Origin: an uncultured bacterium
GTDB taxonomy: Bacteria > Bacillota_I > Bacilli_A > RF39 > UBA660
Assembly (NCBI GenBank): GCA_905216155.1
Contig: CAJMSU010000014.1
Span: 1 to 38,901, forward strand
DNA: 38,901 bases
Reading direction: 5' to 3'
Position 1 is the first letter of the stretch, and the number at the start of each line of letters is the position of its first letter. The position numbers and the translations under genes were made by a program. Positions 1 to 8,639 of this stretch are shown here, piece after piece. The notes under the pieces were generated by a model, which saw only the letters and a program-made list of their open reading frames with translations, was not told the origin of the DNA and ran no database searches.

Positions 1-295
1 CATTTCTTTGATAACTTGCCCAAGCAACTATATTTACAAATATTCCTGCTGTCATCGGATCAGTAAAGTCTGCATTATTCTCTTTTGCTAGATAATCTCT
101 CATTTGACTAACTGTTATTAGTTTTCCTTTTGGTACTTTTTTCATTAACTCATTATAATAAATTGGTGGGGCAAAAAACATTTTAGTTCCCCTATATTTT
201 TTTATTGTTTTCTCATCTTTAACAACCTGTGTTTTAGGCATATCCTTATTGTTATTCATAATTGCATTAAAATCTTTTTTACTTTCATTAGCCAT
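1..295 (-). CDS. MGMT-like (alkyltransferase-fold) protein, 3' end cut by window edge
   Basis: An open frame of 98 codons starts at ATG 295 after a GGAG ribosome binding site and runs off the window. The readable part contains FFAPPIYYNELMKKVPKGK, then a stretch around residues 60-98 ending near AWASYQRN. This resembles small Firmicutes proteins annotated as MGMT family, whose winged-helix part is shared with O6-alkylguanine-DNA alkyltransferases; the 'VPKGK' element corresponds to the VPxGKV segment of that fold. The region where a catalytic PCHR cysteine would lie is not in the window, so DNA repair activity cannot be judged. It lies downstream of the deacetylase on the same strand, separated by about 110 bases without a clear terminator. 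The family call rests on memory of similar proteins and is moderate. Confidence 0.5.
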   Translation of the reverse strand, partial: MANESKKDFNAIMNNNKDMPKTQVVKDEKTIKKYRGTKMFFAPPIYYNELMKKVPKGKLITVSQMRDYLAKENNADFTDPMTAGIFVNIVAWASYQRN

Positions 296-407
296 ATTCT
301 ACAACTCCTATCATCTCTACAAATTACTATTTTTCTAACTAATTACTAAATTGTATTTTATTTCTTGATATGTGCTTTTATAATTGTGTAAGTATATGAA
401 TTTATAA

Positions 408-1778
408 TTATTTAAGTTGATAATAATTTTTATTTATATCCAATTGAATATCTTTAATTTTAATCATTTCATCAATTGTTACAAAAGCATATCCTTCTTT
501 TTCTAATCTTTCCATAGCAAGTAAAGCTCCATCAACTGATGTTTCATATAAATCGTGCAATAATACTATTGCTCCATCATGAGCATTACTGACAATATAG
601 TCTGCTATTCTATCTTTATCTTTATATTTCCAATCTTCTGTATCTAAATCCCATAAAATTGTGTACATATTTGATATATTTTTTATATCAGAATTTATAT
701 TTCCATAAGGGGGTCTTAAATATATAGTTTCACTACCAGTTATATTTTTAATTGCCTCATTAGTTTTCTTTATTTCATCCATAACAGAATAATTATCTAA
801 CTTTAAAAGATTAGAATGACTATAAGTATGACTTCCTATTGTATTCCCCATTTTATAAGCCTTAGTTAATGTATCTTTGTAATTATTAACTCTACTTCCT
901 AATACGAAAAATGTTACCCGAGCATTATACTTATCTAAATTATCTAGTAATTTATTTGTTCCAATATAACTAGGTCCATCATCAAAGGTAAAAGCAATTA
1001 GTTTTTTATTACTAAATTCTTTTAAGTCTCTATTGTTATCTTGTTTTATATTATCTTTTTCACTATATTTTAAATATTTATTTTTAATTATGCCTTTTAA
1101 TTCATTATAAGGAATTACTATTTTTATTTCACCTGCAGCATAATATGCAATTTGATAAGGCGGAAAGATAAATTCTAAACCATCATCTATGAAATTAAAA
1201 TGTTCAAAATTATTCAAATTAGAAGATAATCCTTCTTTAACCCCTTCTTTATCAAAATTTAAATTATTATCATCACTATATTTCATAACATAATAATAAG
1301 AAAGATTAGCGAGTTTATCTAGGCTTGTATCTTTTTCTAAAAAATCCTTAATAGATACTATTTCATCGCTTTCTTTATTATAGTAATATGATTTATCATA
1401 TCTAACATGGTGAGCTCCGCCAGTATATTCACTAATATTTAAATGTAATCCTAATATATTATTATTATCAGTTATTTTATAATCTGCTTTAAATTCATAT
1501 TTTGAACTATTTAAGGGCTCTTCCTTAGAAATTTCTTCTTTAAATTCCTTTTTTTTATTTTTTATATAGTCATCAGTATATGCTAGAAGTTGTTTTGATT
1601 TAACCTTTGGATAATTAATTTCGACTATATAATTTTTATTTTCATCTTTTTCATAAAAAACTCTTTGATGATTTATAAAAGCTAAACTTAAAATCAATAC
1701 AGTCAAACCGAAAATTCCAGAAAAGAATAATTTACCAAATTTTGTTAATCTTCTTTTATACCTTTTTTTTAAAATCAT
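408..1778 (-). CDS. Membrane-anchored polysaccharide deacetylase (PdaC-like)
   Basis: A 456-residue protein with one N-terminal membrane anchor (about residues 17-35), an extracellular DUF4163/DUF3298 (RsiV-like) region ending with FPPYQIAYYAAG near 205-216, and a C-terminal NodB deacetylase domain from about 258. The NodB motifs are intact: TFDDGP with the Asp pair at 266-267, the metal-binding SHTYSH (His317, His321), RPPYG near 355, a DLDTEDW segment and LLHD near the end. This layout matches B. subtilis PdaC, which N-deacetylates peptidoglycan; the expected role is trimming acetyl groups from cell-wall amino sugars and so resisting lysozyme. It follows the relaxase on the same strand after a 350-base gap containing gene debris. 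It could be ICE cargo or chromosomal. Confidence 0.88.
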   Translation of the reverse strand: MILKKRYKRRLTKFGKLFFSGIFGLTVLILSLAFINHQRVFYEKDENKNYIVEINYPKVKSKQLLAYTDDYIKNKKKEFKEEISKEEPLNSSKYEFKADYKITDNNNILGLHLNISEYTGGAHHVRYDKSYYYNKESDEIVSIKDFLEKDTSLDKLANLSYYYVMKYSDDNNLNFDKEGVKEGLSSNLNNFEHFNFIDDGLEFIFPPYQIAYYAAGEIKIVIPYNELKGIIKNKYLKYSEKDNIKQDNNRDLKEFSNKKLIAFTFDDGPSYIGTNKLLDNLDKYNARVTFFVLGSRVNNYKDTLTKAYKMGNTIGSHTYSHSNLLKLDNYSVMDEIKKTNEAIKNITGSETIYLRPPYGNINSDIKNISNMYTILWDLDTEDWKYKDKDRIADYIVSNAHDGAIVLLHDLYETSVDGALLAMERLEKEGYAFVTIDEMIKIKDIQLDINKNYYQLK

Positions 1779-1876
1779 ATATTACTACCTCACTTACAAG
1801 TTACTATTTATCGGAATAACTTATATAAATATATTATATCAAAAAAAAAATAATTTTTCTATTGGACTATTTATTT

Positions 1877-2118
1877 TTAGTGAAATATCGACACTAATAT
1901 AAATAATACAAGTATAATTAAAAATATAGAAACATATAAAATTATCTGCTTTAAAAAAAACATCTGTTTTTCTTTTTAGAAATCCATATTAGAATTATTA
2001 GTAACAATAGTATTCCATAAAATATTTTATGTTCTGATTTAATTCATTTTCAAAATAATAATAATTATTATTATCTAATGTCTTTCTTAACTTTTTTAAA
2101 TATATTTCTTTTTTTCAT
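1877..2118 (-). pseudogene. Remnant of a small two-TM membrane protein, frameshifted
   Basis: Between the relaxase stop and the deacetylase start no intact gene fits, but reading on from ATG 2118 (preceded by GTAGGAGTG) gives a basic start, MKKRNIFKKVKKDI, then a stop. Shifting frame gives DNNNYYYFENELNQN, another shift gives IFYGILLLLIILIWISKKKN (a membrane helix with positive flank), and a last shift at a run of eight T gives ILYVSIFLIILVLFILVS (a second helix) ending at 1877. Three shifts that together make a sensible small membrane protein suggest decay. Chance hydrophobic frames in AT-rich DNA are the alternative. Confidence 0.35.
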
Positions 2119-2125
2119 GACACTC

Positions 2126-3487
2126 CTACATTATCTTATCATCATAATTAAATAGTTTACTAAATTCATGAGATGCTTTTTCCATTTCATAATTAATATT
2201 TTTAAAGGCTTTTTCCATCTTGTATTTGCTAGGAAATTTAGTGCTACTATTAGTTCCTTTAAAATAATTATCAAGAATAAACCTTTTTCTTTGTTTATCT
2301 TTCATCTCTGATTTTATTTTATTTTGGTATGCTACTTCTTGAATAAGATCATCAAGTGTAATATTATCAATTTTCTTATTCTTAACTATCATTTCTATAT
2401 GTTCATACTTATATAAGGAATGATTTACTATTGAATTATAAATATAATTATCAATATATTGTTCTTTTTTATCAACAATACTATTTGATTTAATATAATC
2501 TTTTATATTGTTATCTTCATTCAGCTTATTAAAATATTCATTAAGATTATCTAAATCCTTTTTAATATCTTTTTTACTAGCATAAAGAATAGATGTATCG
2601 TCATTAAATAAATTTTTCTTTATTTCATTAGTTAGTTGTTTTATTTCTTTACCTAACTTATTATTCTTAATTGAATTATATTTAATTTGTTTTGAATCTT
2701 GTTTATTAAGTTCTCTATATTCTTTTAACAATTGCCCTAACTTTAAAATATCTTCTTCTATGTAAAAGTTATTAATATTTCTTAAAGTAAAATTCCTTTC
2801 TTTTGGATTAAAATAAGATTTTAAATAATCAATATCTTCATTAGTCTTTTTTAGAAGTGGTGTGTAATATTTTTCTCTTTCAATTACAAGTTCTACTAAT
2901 CTTTTTAAGTATCTTTGTTCATCAAGAGTAATTTTACCTTTTCTTCTATAATTAACTTTTTTATCACAATATTGATAGTTAGGTTTCTTTTCTATAAAAG
3001 CAAAATGTATATGAGGTTGATGCTTTCTATTAGTGTGTACTGAAAAAACATAACTCATATTTTTAATATCATTAAATCCACAATACTTTAAAAATTGTGG
3101 CATTACTTCTTTTGCTATCTTTTGTTCCAGAGTTTTAATATCAATATTCTCATCAAGATATTCTTTTTTAAAACTTAAAATTCCTTTCCAAAGATTTGAA
3201 TTTTCAATATACTTTTTATAATCATCTTTAATTTTATTTATGTCTTGTTTAGTAGCATACTCTCCATTTTCCATAACAAGATTATAATTTTCATTTCTTG
3301 TATGTCCCATATAATATTCAAACATACCTATTGTCCTTTTCTTCTCATTTGAAAAATAATTAATCATATCATCAACATCTTTTAATCTATCATCTTTATA
3401 ATTTAATGATTGCAATTTATTATCTCTTGATTTTAGTGCTAAACAATATTGACTTTTAAAAATTACATTAGGACTTTTCTTACTCAT
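2126..3487 (-). CDS. MobL-type conjugative relaxase (HUH family)
   Basis: A relaxase nicks the transfer origin and pilots single-stranded DNA into the recipient. The protein (453 residues from ATG 3487, after AAGGATGG; a start three codons upstream lacks good spacing) carries the HUH motif SVHTNRKHQPHIHFAF, with His151, His156 and the H159-x-H161 pair, in the place seen in MobL/MOB-P-like relaxases of Firmicutes plasmids and ICEs. The N-terminal 20 residues (NVIFKSQYCLAL) include candidate tyrosines; which one attacks DNA cannot be told. The C-terminal two thirds are charged and helical, as usual. It overlaps the upstream ribbon-helix-helix gene by a few bases, so the small DNA-binding proteins and the relaxase form one relaxosome operon downstream of the oriT-like gap at 4459-4710. 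Confidence 0.85.
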   Translation of the reverse strand: MSKKSPNVIFKSQYCLALKSRDNKLQSLNYKDDRLKDVDDMINYFSNEKKRTIGMFEYYMGHTRNENYNLVMENGEYATKQDINKIKDDYKKYIENSNLWKGILSFKKEYLDENIDIKTLEQKIAKEVMPQFLKYCGFNDIKNMSYVFSVHTNRKHQPHIHFAFIEKKPNYQYCDKKVNYRRKGKITLDEQRYLKRLVELVIEREKYYTPLLKKTNEDIDYLKSYFNPKERNFTLRNINNFYIEEDILKLGQLLKEYRELNKQDSKQIKYNSIKNNKLGKEIKQLTNEIKKNLFNDDTSILYASKKDIKKDLDNLNEYFNKLNEDNNIKDYIKSNSIVDKKEQYIDNYIYNSIVNHSLYKYEHIEMIVKNKKIDNITLDDLIQEVAYQNKIKSEMKDKQRKRFILDNYFKGTNSSTKFPSKYKMEKAFKNINYEMEKASHEFSKLFNYDDKIM

Positions 3488-3812
3488 TAAAACCATCCTT
3501 ATTATTTAAAATTTCTTTAAGACATTTATCTTCTTTAATATCTGCATTTGATAAATAACCTACATTAGCAAAGTGTTGTTGTGATACTAAAAAATGTTTA
3601 TATTGTCTTTTTGAAACTTTTTCTAAATTACTATTTAATATTTTTAAATCTCTATCTAATTCTTTCATGTAATTTATTTCTTTTGGTTGATTAATATATT
3701 TTTCTAAAATGTTAGATACAATTTTATTTACTGAAATACCATTTTCATTAGAAACTAAATTTAATCTATCATAAATATAATCTTCTAATCTAACTGTTAG
3801 TTTTTTCATCAT
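3480..3812 (-). CDS. Ribbon-helix-helix relaxosome accessory protein
   Basis: A 110-residue protein beginning MMKKLTVRLEDYIYDRLNLV, then SVNKIVSNILEKYI: the pattern of a short beta strand (KLTVRL) and two helices of the Arc/MetJ ribbon-helix-helix fold. The remaining 60 residues are helical and charged. Such proteins bind oriT as dimers and help the relaxase, or repress their own operon. The frame overlaps the genes on both sides (22 bases with the HTH protein upstream, 8 with the relaxase downstream) and has no clear ribosome binding site of its own, so translation is probably coupled. The specific partner is inferred from position. Confidence 0.68.
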   Translation of the reverse strand: MMKKLTVRLEDYIYDRLNLVSNENGISVNKIVSNILEKYINQPKEINYMKELDRDLKILNSNLEKVSKRQYKHFLVSQQHFANVGYLSNADIKEDKCLKEILNNKDGFNE

Positions 3813-4230
3813 CTAGTTTTCTAACAACTCTTGATTCAATAGAGCCATCATCTTTCTTCTCAATTACATAAGCAATAACTTTATCATCTTTAAACATATT
3901 ATTAAGATTACATTTTTTATTTTGTTCTAATGCTTTATAAGAATATTTATTCTTGGTAGTAAAATAATCTTCTCCAAACATTTTATATTTTTTAACCCAA
4001 GAACAAATTCTTTTTTGAGGAGTTCTATCATCTAATATATTCATATCAAACTTTCCATCTTCAAAAATTTGTCTTGCAGTTTTCTCACTATGATTTATTT
4101 TTTCTTTAACAGCATATAACTTAAATTCATTTTTATAAACTATTTGACTTTTGTTTTTTATTCTTTCAACATTAGGATTACTTAATAAGATTTTAATTTC
4201 ATTATCATTATATACTCTAATCTTATTCAT
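3790..4230 (-). CDS. HTH-domain protein of the relaxase operon
   Basis: A 146-residue protein from ATG 4230; AGAGAGG lies nine bases before this ATG, while the ATG six bases upstream is too close to it. The middle reads KEKINHSEKTARQIFEDGKFDMNIL, then TPQKRICSWVKKY, which looks like the homeodomain-like helix-turn-helix seen at the start of many transposase-type proteins, but no nuclease domain follows. The protein is basic and probably binds DNA. It lies between two ribbon-helix-helix genes and overlaps both, so a role in the relaxosome or in regulating mobilisation is the best guess. I do not recognise a named family. Confidence 0.55.
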   Translation of the reverse strand: MNKIRVYNDNEIKILLSNPNVERIKNKSQIVYKNEFKLYAVKEKINHSEKTARQIFEDGKFDMNILDDRTPQKRICSWVKKYKMFGEDYFTTKNKYSYKALEQNKKCNLNNMFKDDKVIAYVIEKKDDGSIESRVVRKLDDEKTNS

Positions 4231-4432
4231 AAGCATTATCCTCTCTTTCTAATTTTTTATTTTGTTCTTCATAATATTTATCAAACTTTTTTATGTATTC
4301 GTTATAACCAAGTTCAATAATATAAACTAACATTTTATTAAAACTTAAATTGTTTTTGATTGCTAACAATTCTATTCTTGTTTTTAAATTATTATCAATT
4401 CTTAATGTAGTTCTTACTAAACCTTTTATCAA
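4223..4432 (-). CDS. Small ribbon-helix-helix DNA-binding protein (TTG start)
   Basis: Reading from the first ATG (4468) would put the strong Shine-Dalgarno GGAGGG inside the gene; a TTG codon at 4432 lies six bases after that site and gives a 69-residue product starting LIKGLVRTTLRIDNNL. The sequence VRTTLRIDNNLKTRIELLA then NLSFNKMLVYIIELGYNEYI is a ribbon-helix-helix domain. The C-terminus is charged and ends inside the next gene. It is the first gene after the repeat-rich gap (4459-4710) and is well placed to bind those repeats, either as a relaxosome protein or an autorepressor; that link is inference. Confidence 0.66.
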   Translation of the reverse strand: MIKGLVRTTLRIDNNLKTRIELLAIKNNLSFNKMLVYIIELGYNEYIKKFDKYYEEQNKKLEREDNAYE

Positions 4433-4458
4433 TTTACACCCTCCTATATAAAAATTTA

Positions 4459-4710
4459 GAGTAGCCACTTTTACTAAAATATTGTTATTTTTTTAATAAA
4501 AATACTTCATATTTTTAATGGGCATAAGAAGAACGACACCATAATTCTATTTAATCCATGTAAAACAAGGATAAACTAGTGGTGTCTTACAATTTTTGCA
4601 CTTGCAAAAATGACTACTTTCAGTGGTCATAAGTGGCTACTCTATTGCTTTAAGCCCTTTATTTACAACAAATTTAATGACTACTTTATTTTCCCAAAGT
4701 GGCTACTTTC
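4459..4710. promoter_or_regulatory. Candidate oriT / operator region with repeated TGRCTACT boxes
   Basis: The gap between the M23 gene and the relaxosome operon contains no gene but is full of ordered repeats. A TGRCTACT box occurs at 4611-4618, 4635-4642, 4678-4685 and 4700-4707 on the plus strand, once inverted (GTAGCCACTT from 4461), and as a partial copy AGTGGTCAT at 4622-4630. Two inverted repeats lie beside them: GACACCA (4535-4541) with TGGTGTC (4580-4586), and TTTTTGCA-CT-TGCAAAAA (4593-4610), an 8-bp perfect arm. Inverted repeats plus iterated protein sites just upstream of RHH and relaxase genes are what an origin of transfer looks like. The nick site cannot be named. The repeats could instead be operators controlling the downstream operon. 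Confidence 0.55.
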
Positions 4711-4738
4711 TAATTTTTCTTATTTTTTTGTGCTTCTC

Positions 4739-5659
4739 TTAATTTGAAAAAGCAGGAAGTTCAGTATTATAACTTGGCAACTCAAGTGTAGAATCTGATT
4801 TGGATAAAGTAAAATCAATAAAATTCATTCCATCAATTTTTTCTCCATTTTCGGTTTCAACTTGATAATGTAAATGATTACCTGTAGAATGTCCTGTTGT
4901 TCCAACACTTGCTATTTCAGTCCAATGACTTACTCTATCTCCTGCTTTAACTTTTGCACTATTTGGATAAAGATGAGCAAATAAAACATAATATGTATCT
5001 TCGTAATCTTTATCACATTTAATTCGTATTGTATTACCAACACTATTTTTAGATTTATCATAAGGTACATTTTCACTTTGAGTATAATTAACTCTAACAA
5101 CTTCTCCATCACAAACTGAATAAACTTTTGTCTGTGCTGGTGCTGCTAAATCCCAACCTCCATGTACATTACTTTCTCCATAAATTATTCTTTGCTCGTT
5201 AAAAAAACTCGTAACGGCAAAACTATCTTTTAATGGCAAATTAAAATGTCCTGTACTAACTACTAAATAATCTTCGTTCTCTTTTATGTTAGCATCAGTA
5301 CAAGCAACCATATTTTTTAATCTCTGATCTTCACATACTGATTTAATTTCTTTTGCAGTTTTTGTTTCAGTATTTTGATTCATTTTATATAAAGCATCAA
5401 GAGATAATGTTGTATCTTCCAAATGAAAATATAAAAGTCGTTGTAATGGAACATATCCATCTTTTAAATATTTATTGACAGTTTGAGTATAAGCATCAGC
5501 ATATTCTGCATTGGCTTGTACTTTTTCTTTTGTAATTTTTGTCCCAAAGAAATCAAAAATCATTAAGACACATATAAGTATGATCATTGCAAATGCTATT
5601 GATAAAATGCTACTACCACCAATAATTTTTAAAAATAAATTCTTCTTTTTCTTTTTCAT
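4739..5659 (-). CDS. Membrane-anchored M23 metallopeptidase of the transfer apparatus
   Basis: A 306-residue protein with a lysine-rich start, one membrane segment (about 10-37), a 100-residue spacer and a C-terminal M23/LytM-type endopeptidase domain. The zinc ligands and catalytic histidines are in place: VHGGWDLA (His166, Asp170), FAHLY (His229) and NHLHYQ (His262, His264). M23 enzymes cleave peptidoglycan cross-bridges. In Gram-positive conjugation systems a bifunctional lysozyme/endopeptidase normally opens the wall for the VirB channel; here the lysozyme (SLT) half is absent, so the endopeptidase would act alone. The start overlaps the stop of the 60-residue gene (ATGA), tying it to the VirB4 operon. 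Confidence 0.86.
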   Translation of the reverse strand: MKKKKKNLFLKIIGGSSILSIAFAMIILICVLMIFDFFGTKITKEKVQANAEYADAYTQTVNKYLKDGYVPLQRLLYFHLEDTTLSLDALYKMNQNTETKTAKEIKSVCEDQRLKNMVACTDANIKENEDYLVVSTGHFNLPLKDSFAVTSFFNEQRIIYGESNVHGGWDLAAPAQTKVYSVCDGEVVRVNYTQSENVPYDKSKNSVGNTIRIKCDKDYEDTYYVLFAHLYPNSAKVKAGDRVSHWTEIASVGTTGHSTGNHLHYQVETENGEKIDGMNFIDFTLSKSDSTLELPSYNTELPAFSN

Positions 5660-5838
5660 TTGTATTTATGAAATATTGAATAATAATATTTATCTCCTTT
5701 ATCAAGCATCTTAATTAATATTTCCTTTGGAAGTAAATCTAACAAAAAATCCATAAACGATTCGTTAGGATCTTCAAATTCTTCTTTATACATCTTTTTA
5801 AATCTATTTCGTAATTGTCTAGTTGTTAGTTCTTTCAT
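5656..5838 (-). CDS. Small conserved-position transfer-operon protein, function unknown
   Basis: A 60-residue basic, helical protein (MKELTTRQLRNRFKKMYKEE near the start, then a leucine-rich helix around MDFLLDLLPKEILIKML). It is joined to both neighbours by four-base ATGA overlaps: its ATG sits in the stop of the VirB4 gene and its TGA in the start of the M23 gene. Such overlaps on both sides argue strongly that it is translated although it is short. No signal peptide or membrane segment is visible. I recognise no family; a small cytoplasmic partner of VirB4 would fit its position. Confidence 0.6.
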   Translation of the reverse strand: MKELTTRQLRNRFKKMYKEEFEDPNESFMDFLLDLLPKEILIKMLDKGDKYYYSIFHKYK

Positions 5839-8342
5839 AGCAATACTTCTTTCATTAATTCTATTTCCATTGGAGTAGCTTCTATTTTAATTCTTATTCT
5901 ATTTTTAGAATTGACTGTTAATAAAAACTCCCCCATCTTTGCTTGTGTTAAAAATTCTTTTTGAGTATCAGTTAAAGGATTTTGATAGAACAATCTTAAA
6001 TAAGTTGTTAAATCATCTTCTTTAAGCATACCTACTAATTGATACTGACAATTATTAAATATCGCAGTTGCACTTCTAACTGAATCATCATCTCCAATAA
6101 AGTCATGAATGCTTTGCGTTGCTGGAATAAATGCTCCATGATATTTTCTAATTCTTCTTGCAATTTGTTCAAATGTTAAAAGAACTTCACTATCAGTATT
6201 TTTTAAATACAAGTGGAACTCATCAATGATAACTGCAATATTTTTAATTTTCTTTTTTTCTTTACCTTTATCATTTACTATTTTATTTTGAACTATTATG
6301 TTATTAAGATAAGTTAATAAGTTTACAAGTTGTGTTGTAATAACTCTTTTGTTTTTACTATTTAATAAATCTTTAACATTAAAAGCAATTAAATTAGAAT
6401 CAAGATTTACTGATGTATATCCATTAAATAGCATTGAATCAATGCCTACTTTAAATCTATCTAAAAGTATTTCAAGTTTATCTACTATCTTTATTTGTTC
6501 TTGATTAGTAATCATATTTTTGTAATCTGGTAGGAACTCTATTAAGTCGGTAAATATTGGATAATCAGTATTCTCTAATTTTTCTAAACTTGATATTTTA
6601 GTATTTTTTGTAATACCAAATCTCTTGTAAAGTTTTTCTATCATATCTAACAAGACAACTACTTCACTTTCTTTTATTTCTTCAAAAGCACATTTAATAA
6701 ATGTTTCAAGTGATCCTAAATGTTTTGCTAGTGGACAATCTTCATAATTAATTTTATCTACATCATTATCAGTTTTTTCTTCTTTATCACTTGGTAAAAA
6801 CCTAACTTGTAATGGATTAATTATTCCACCACTAGAAGAATACATATCAATGTACTCTCCCTTATTTTTATTAACTAGATTTTGATATTCTCCTTCTGCA
6901 TCAAATATAAATATTTTATTTCCCCTATTAATTTCATTTATAATCATTTTCTTTAATGTAAAACTCTTTCCTCCACCAGTAGACGCAATTACTGCAAGAT
7001 TACTTGATGGTCTTGTTGCGTCTTTATGGAATATATCAAATATTGTTGGTAGTGCAGTATGAATATCTGCTCCTAGCATATATCCTGTTTCATCATTAAA
7101 GTTAGTTATTGTTAATGGGAATGATGCCGCCAAAGTTAAACTTGGTAAATAACTATGATAATCATCAAATCCATTTTTATTTATATCAAATGCTTGCCAA
7201 CCTTCAAGTTGCCTCATACGAGGAGCATCTAACTTAATTTGATAAATATCTGCTATCTTTCTTAACTCTTTAAGTTTTTCTTCTCTTTGCTTTTTATTTC
7301 CATTAATAACAATAATGAAATCAACTTCTTTTATCTTCTCATCACCATTTTTTATTTGTGTCATTAATGCTTGAAAGTTTTCTTTTTCTGCATCCATTTG
7401 TGTAGCATCACTTAACTTTCGTGTAGTGTTTCTTTCAGACATTAAAAATTCGTAATTGCTATCTAATCTTTTAACTAATTCATCAGTCGGAATTGTATCT
7501 TTAATATGAATACAACTCCTAGTTTCTGGTACATTAAATAGTTCTTCAAAGAATAGTTCGTCTATAAATGGTGGCAATTTTTTTATTGTAATAACTTGTA
7601 TTTCTTCTTCATCTGCTTTTATATATCCCATGTTTTCTTGTATAAAAAAAGGAGTAATTAATTCTACTAAATTGCTCCACATTAATTGATCTATACTAGC
7701 AGTTGATAAATATAGATTTACTAAAAATTGATATATTTCTAATTTATTAGTAATCATTTTAATATTAAGTCTTGGTGTCATATTATAGCATTGCATTTCT
7801 ACTTCTTCTACTATATGTTCAAGTGCCTTTTCATTATCATTTACAATAACAAAATAATATCTACTTGTTGTTGTTAAATTCTCATGCTCTAATTCTTCTA
7901 ATTTGTAATATCTCTCTTTCAAAAACTCTACTCTTTGTTCATCTGTAGAATATTCTTCCATTAGTTTATTATAATAATCTTTATTAGCATTTAAGTCAAT
8001 TTTATCATCTAACTTATATATTCTTAAATTAAGTCCTTTTAATTGATATAAATACTTTAACTGATGAAAGAAATTTTGTTTTTGAATATTTGATGTAAGT
8101 GATAAATCAATAGCATCTACTGAATAAACTCTTGCATAAGAATTATCTCTCAATTTGATAATACCATTATCATTTACAAATTCTGAATTAGTAAAAGTTT
8201 GAGCATTTCTATATTTTTTAATTAGAACACTTCTAGTTAGATATTTATTTTTAACTTTATCTTTTCTCTTTAAAAATTTTTCTAATATCTTGTGTTCTTT
8301 AATTTTTTTCTTTTCTTCTTTACTAATTTTCTCATTCTTCAA
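5835..8342 (-). CDS. VirB4-like conjugative transfer ATPase
   Basis: This 835-residue protein is the energising ATPase of a type IV secretion system. The N-terminal half (about 60-400) matches the VirB4/TraC N-terminal region in length and charge; the C-terminal half is the RecA-like motor. Walker A is IASTGGGKSF (about 452-461), the FDAEGEY motif follows near 480-486, and Walker B is AVIIDEFH (about 703-710), with an arginine-rich ATQSIHDF segment after it. There is no predicted transmembrane helix. The gene overlaps VirB3-like gene upstream and the 60-residue gene downstream, forming one operon. It should assemble at the membrane with the VirB3/VirB6-like proteins; the VirD4 coupling ATPase is not in this window. 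Confidence 0.93.
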   Translation of the reverse strand: MKNEKISKEEKKKIKEHKILEKFLKRKDKVKNKYLTRSVLIKKYRNAQTFTNSEFVNDNGIIKLRDNSYARVYSVDAIDLSLTSNIQKQNFFHQLKYLYQLKGLNLRIYKLDDKIDLNANKDYYNKLMEEYSTDEQRVEFLKERYYKLEELEHENLTTTSRYYFVIVNDNEKALEHIVEEVEMQCYNMTPRLNIKMITNKLEIYQFLVNLYLSTASIDQLMWSNLVELITPFFIQENMGYIKADEEEIQVITIKKLPPFIDELFFEELFNVPETRSCIHIKDTIPTDELVKRLDSNYEFLMSERNTTRKLSDATQMDAEKENFQALMTQIKNGDEKIKEVDFIIVINGNKKQREEKLKELRKIADIYQIKLDAPRMRQLEGWQAFDINKNGFDDYHSYLPSLTLAASFPLTITNFNDETGYMLGADIHTALPTIFDIFHKDATRPSSNLAVIASTGGGKSFTLKKMIINEINRGNKIFIFDAEGEYQNLVNKNKGEYIDMYSSSGGIINPLQVRFLPSDKEEKTDNDVDKINYEDCPLAKHLGSLETFIKCAFEEIKESEVVVLLDMIEKLYKRFGITKNTKISSLEKLENTDYPIFTDLIEFLPDYKNMITNQEQIKIVDKLEILLDRFKVGIDSMLFNGYTSVNLDSNLIAFNVKDLLNSKNKRVITTQLVNLLTYLNNIIVQNKIVNDKGKEKKKIKNIAVIIDEFHLYLKNTDSEVLLTFEQIARRIRKYHGAFIPATQSIHDFIGDDDSVRSATAIFNNCQYQLVGMLKEDDLTTYLRLFYQNPLTDTQKEFLTQAKMGEFLLTVNSKNRIRIKIEATPMEIELMKEVLL

Positions 8343-8625
8343 TTCTACTCACCTTTCTTTCATTTTTATAAATAAAAATCTTATCTCTCTTAATATAAGA
8401 AAAGATAAGACCTAAAACTTTATACATACGATTCTTTTTACTTACACTAATAGGTAAAAGACAAAATATACCTATCATTAATCCAACAATAGATAATATT
8501 TTTAAAGGAGTAAAACAAAATAGAATTATAAATAAAAGTATCATAGGTAGTCCAATAACTATATCCGATACTTCTATCCCTTTAAATCCTAAATCTCTTT
8601 TAATAGATTTAACTGTTATATACAT
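8332..8625 (-). CDS. VirB3/PrgI-like inner-membrane transfer protein
   Basis: A 97-residue protein with a short N-terminal segment (MYITVKSIKRDLGFKGIEV), a hairpin of two membrane helices (about 22-60, rich in Ile, Leu and Phe) and a basic cytoplasmic tail ending KNERKVSRIEE. Size, topology and position directly before virB4, with an 11-base overlap, are those of VirB3/PrgI family proteins of Gram-positive conjugation systems. Sequence identity to any named member is not something I can assert. A small CCTCCC complement (GGGAGG) just upstream gives a strong ribosome binding site. Confidence 0.68.
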   Translation of the reverse strand: MYITVKSIKRDLGFKGIEVSDIVIGLPMILLFIILFCFTPLKILSIVGLMIGIFCLLPISVSKKNRMYKVLGLIFSYIKRDKIFIYKNERKVSRIEE

Positions 8626-8639
8626 AATTTTTCCTCCCT

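Noticed and set aside
3790..4230. Transposase
   Set aside because: Only an HTH-like segment is present; there is no DDE or other catalytic domain and no flanking inverted repeats, and the gene is embedded in the relaxase operon.
4459..4710. CRISPR-like or transposon terminal repeats
   Set aside because: The boxes are short, irregularly spaced and in both orientations, and no transposase is nearby.
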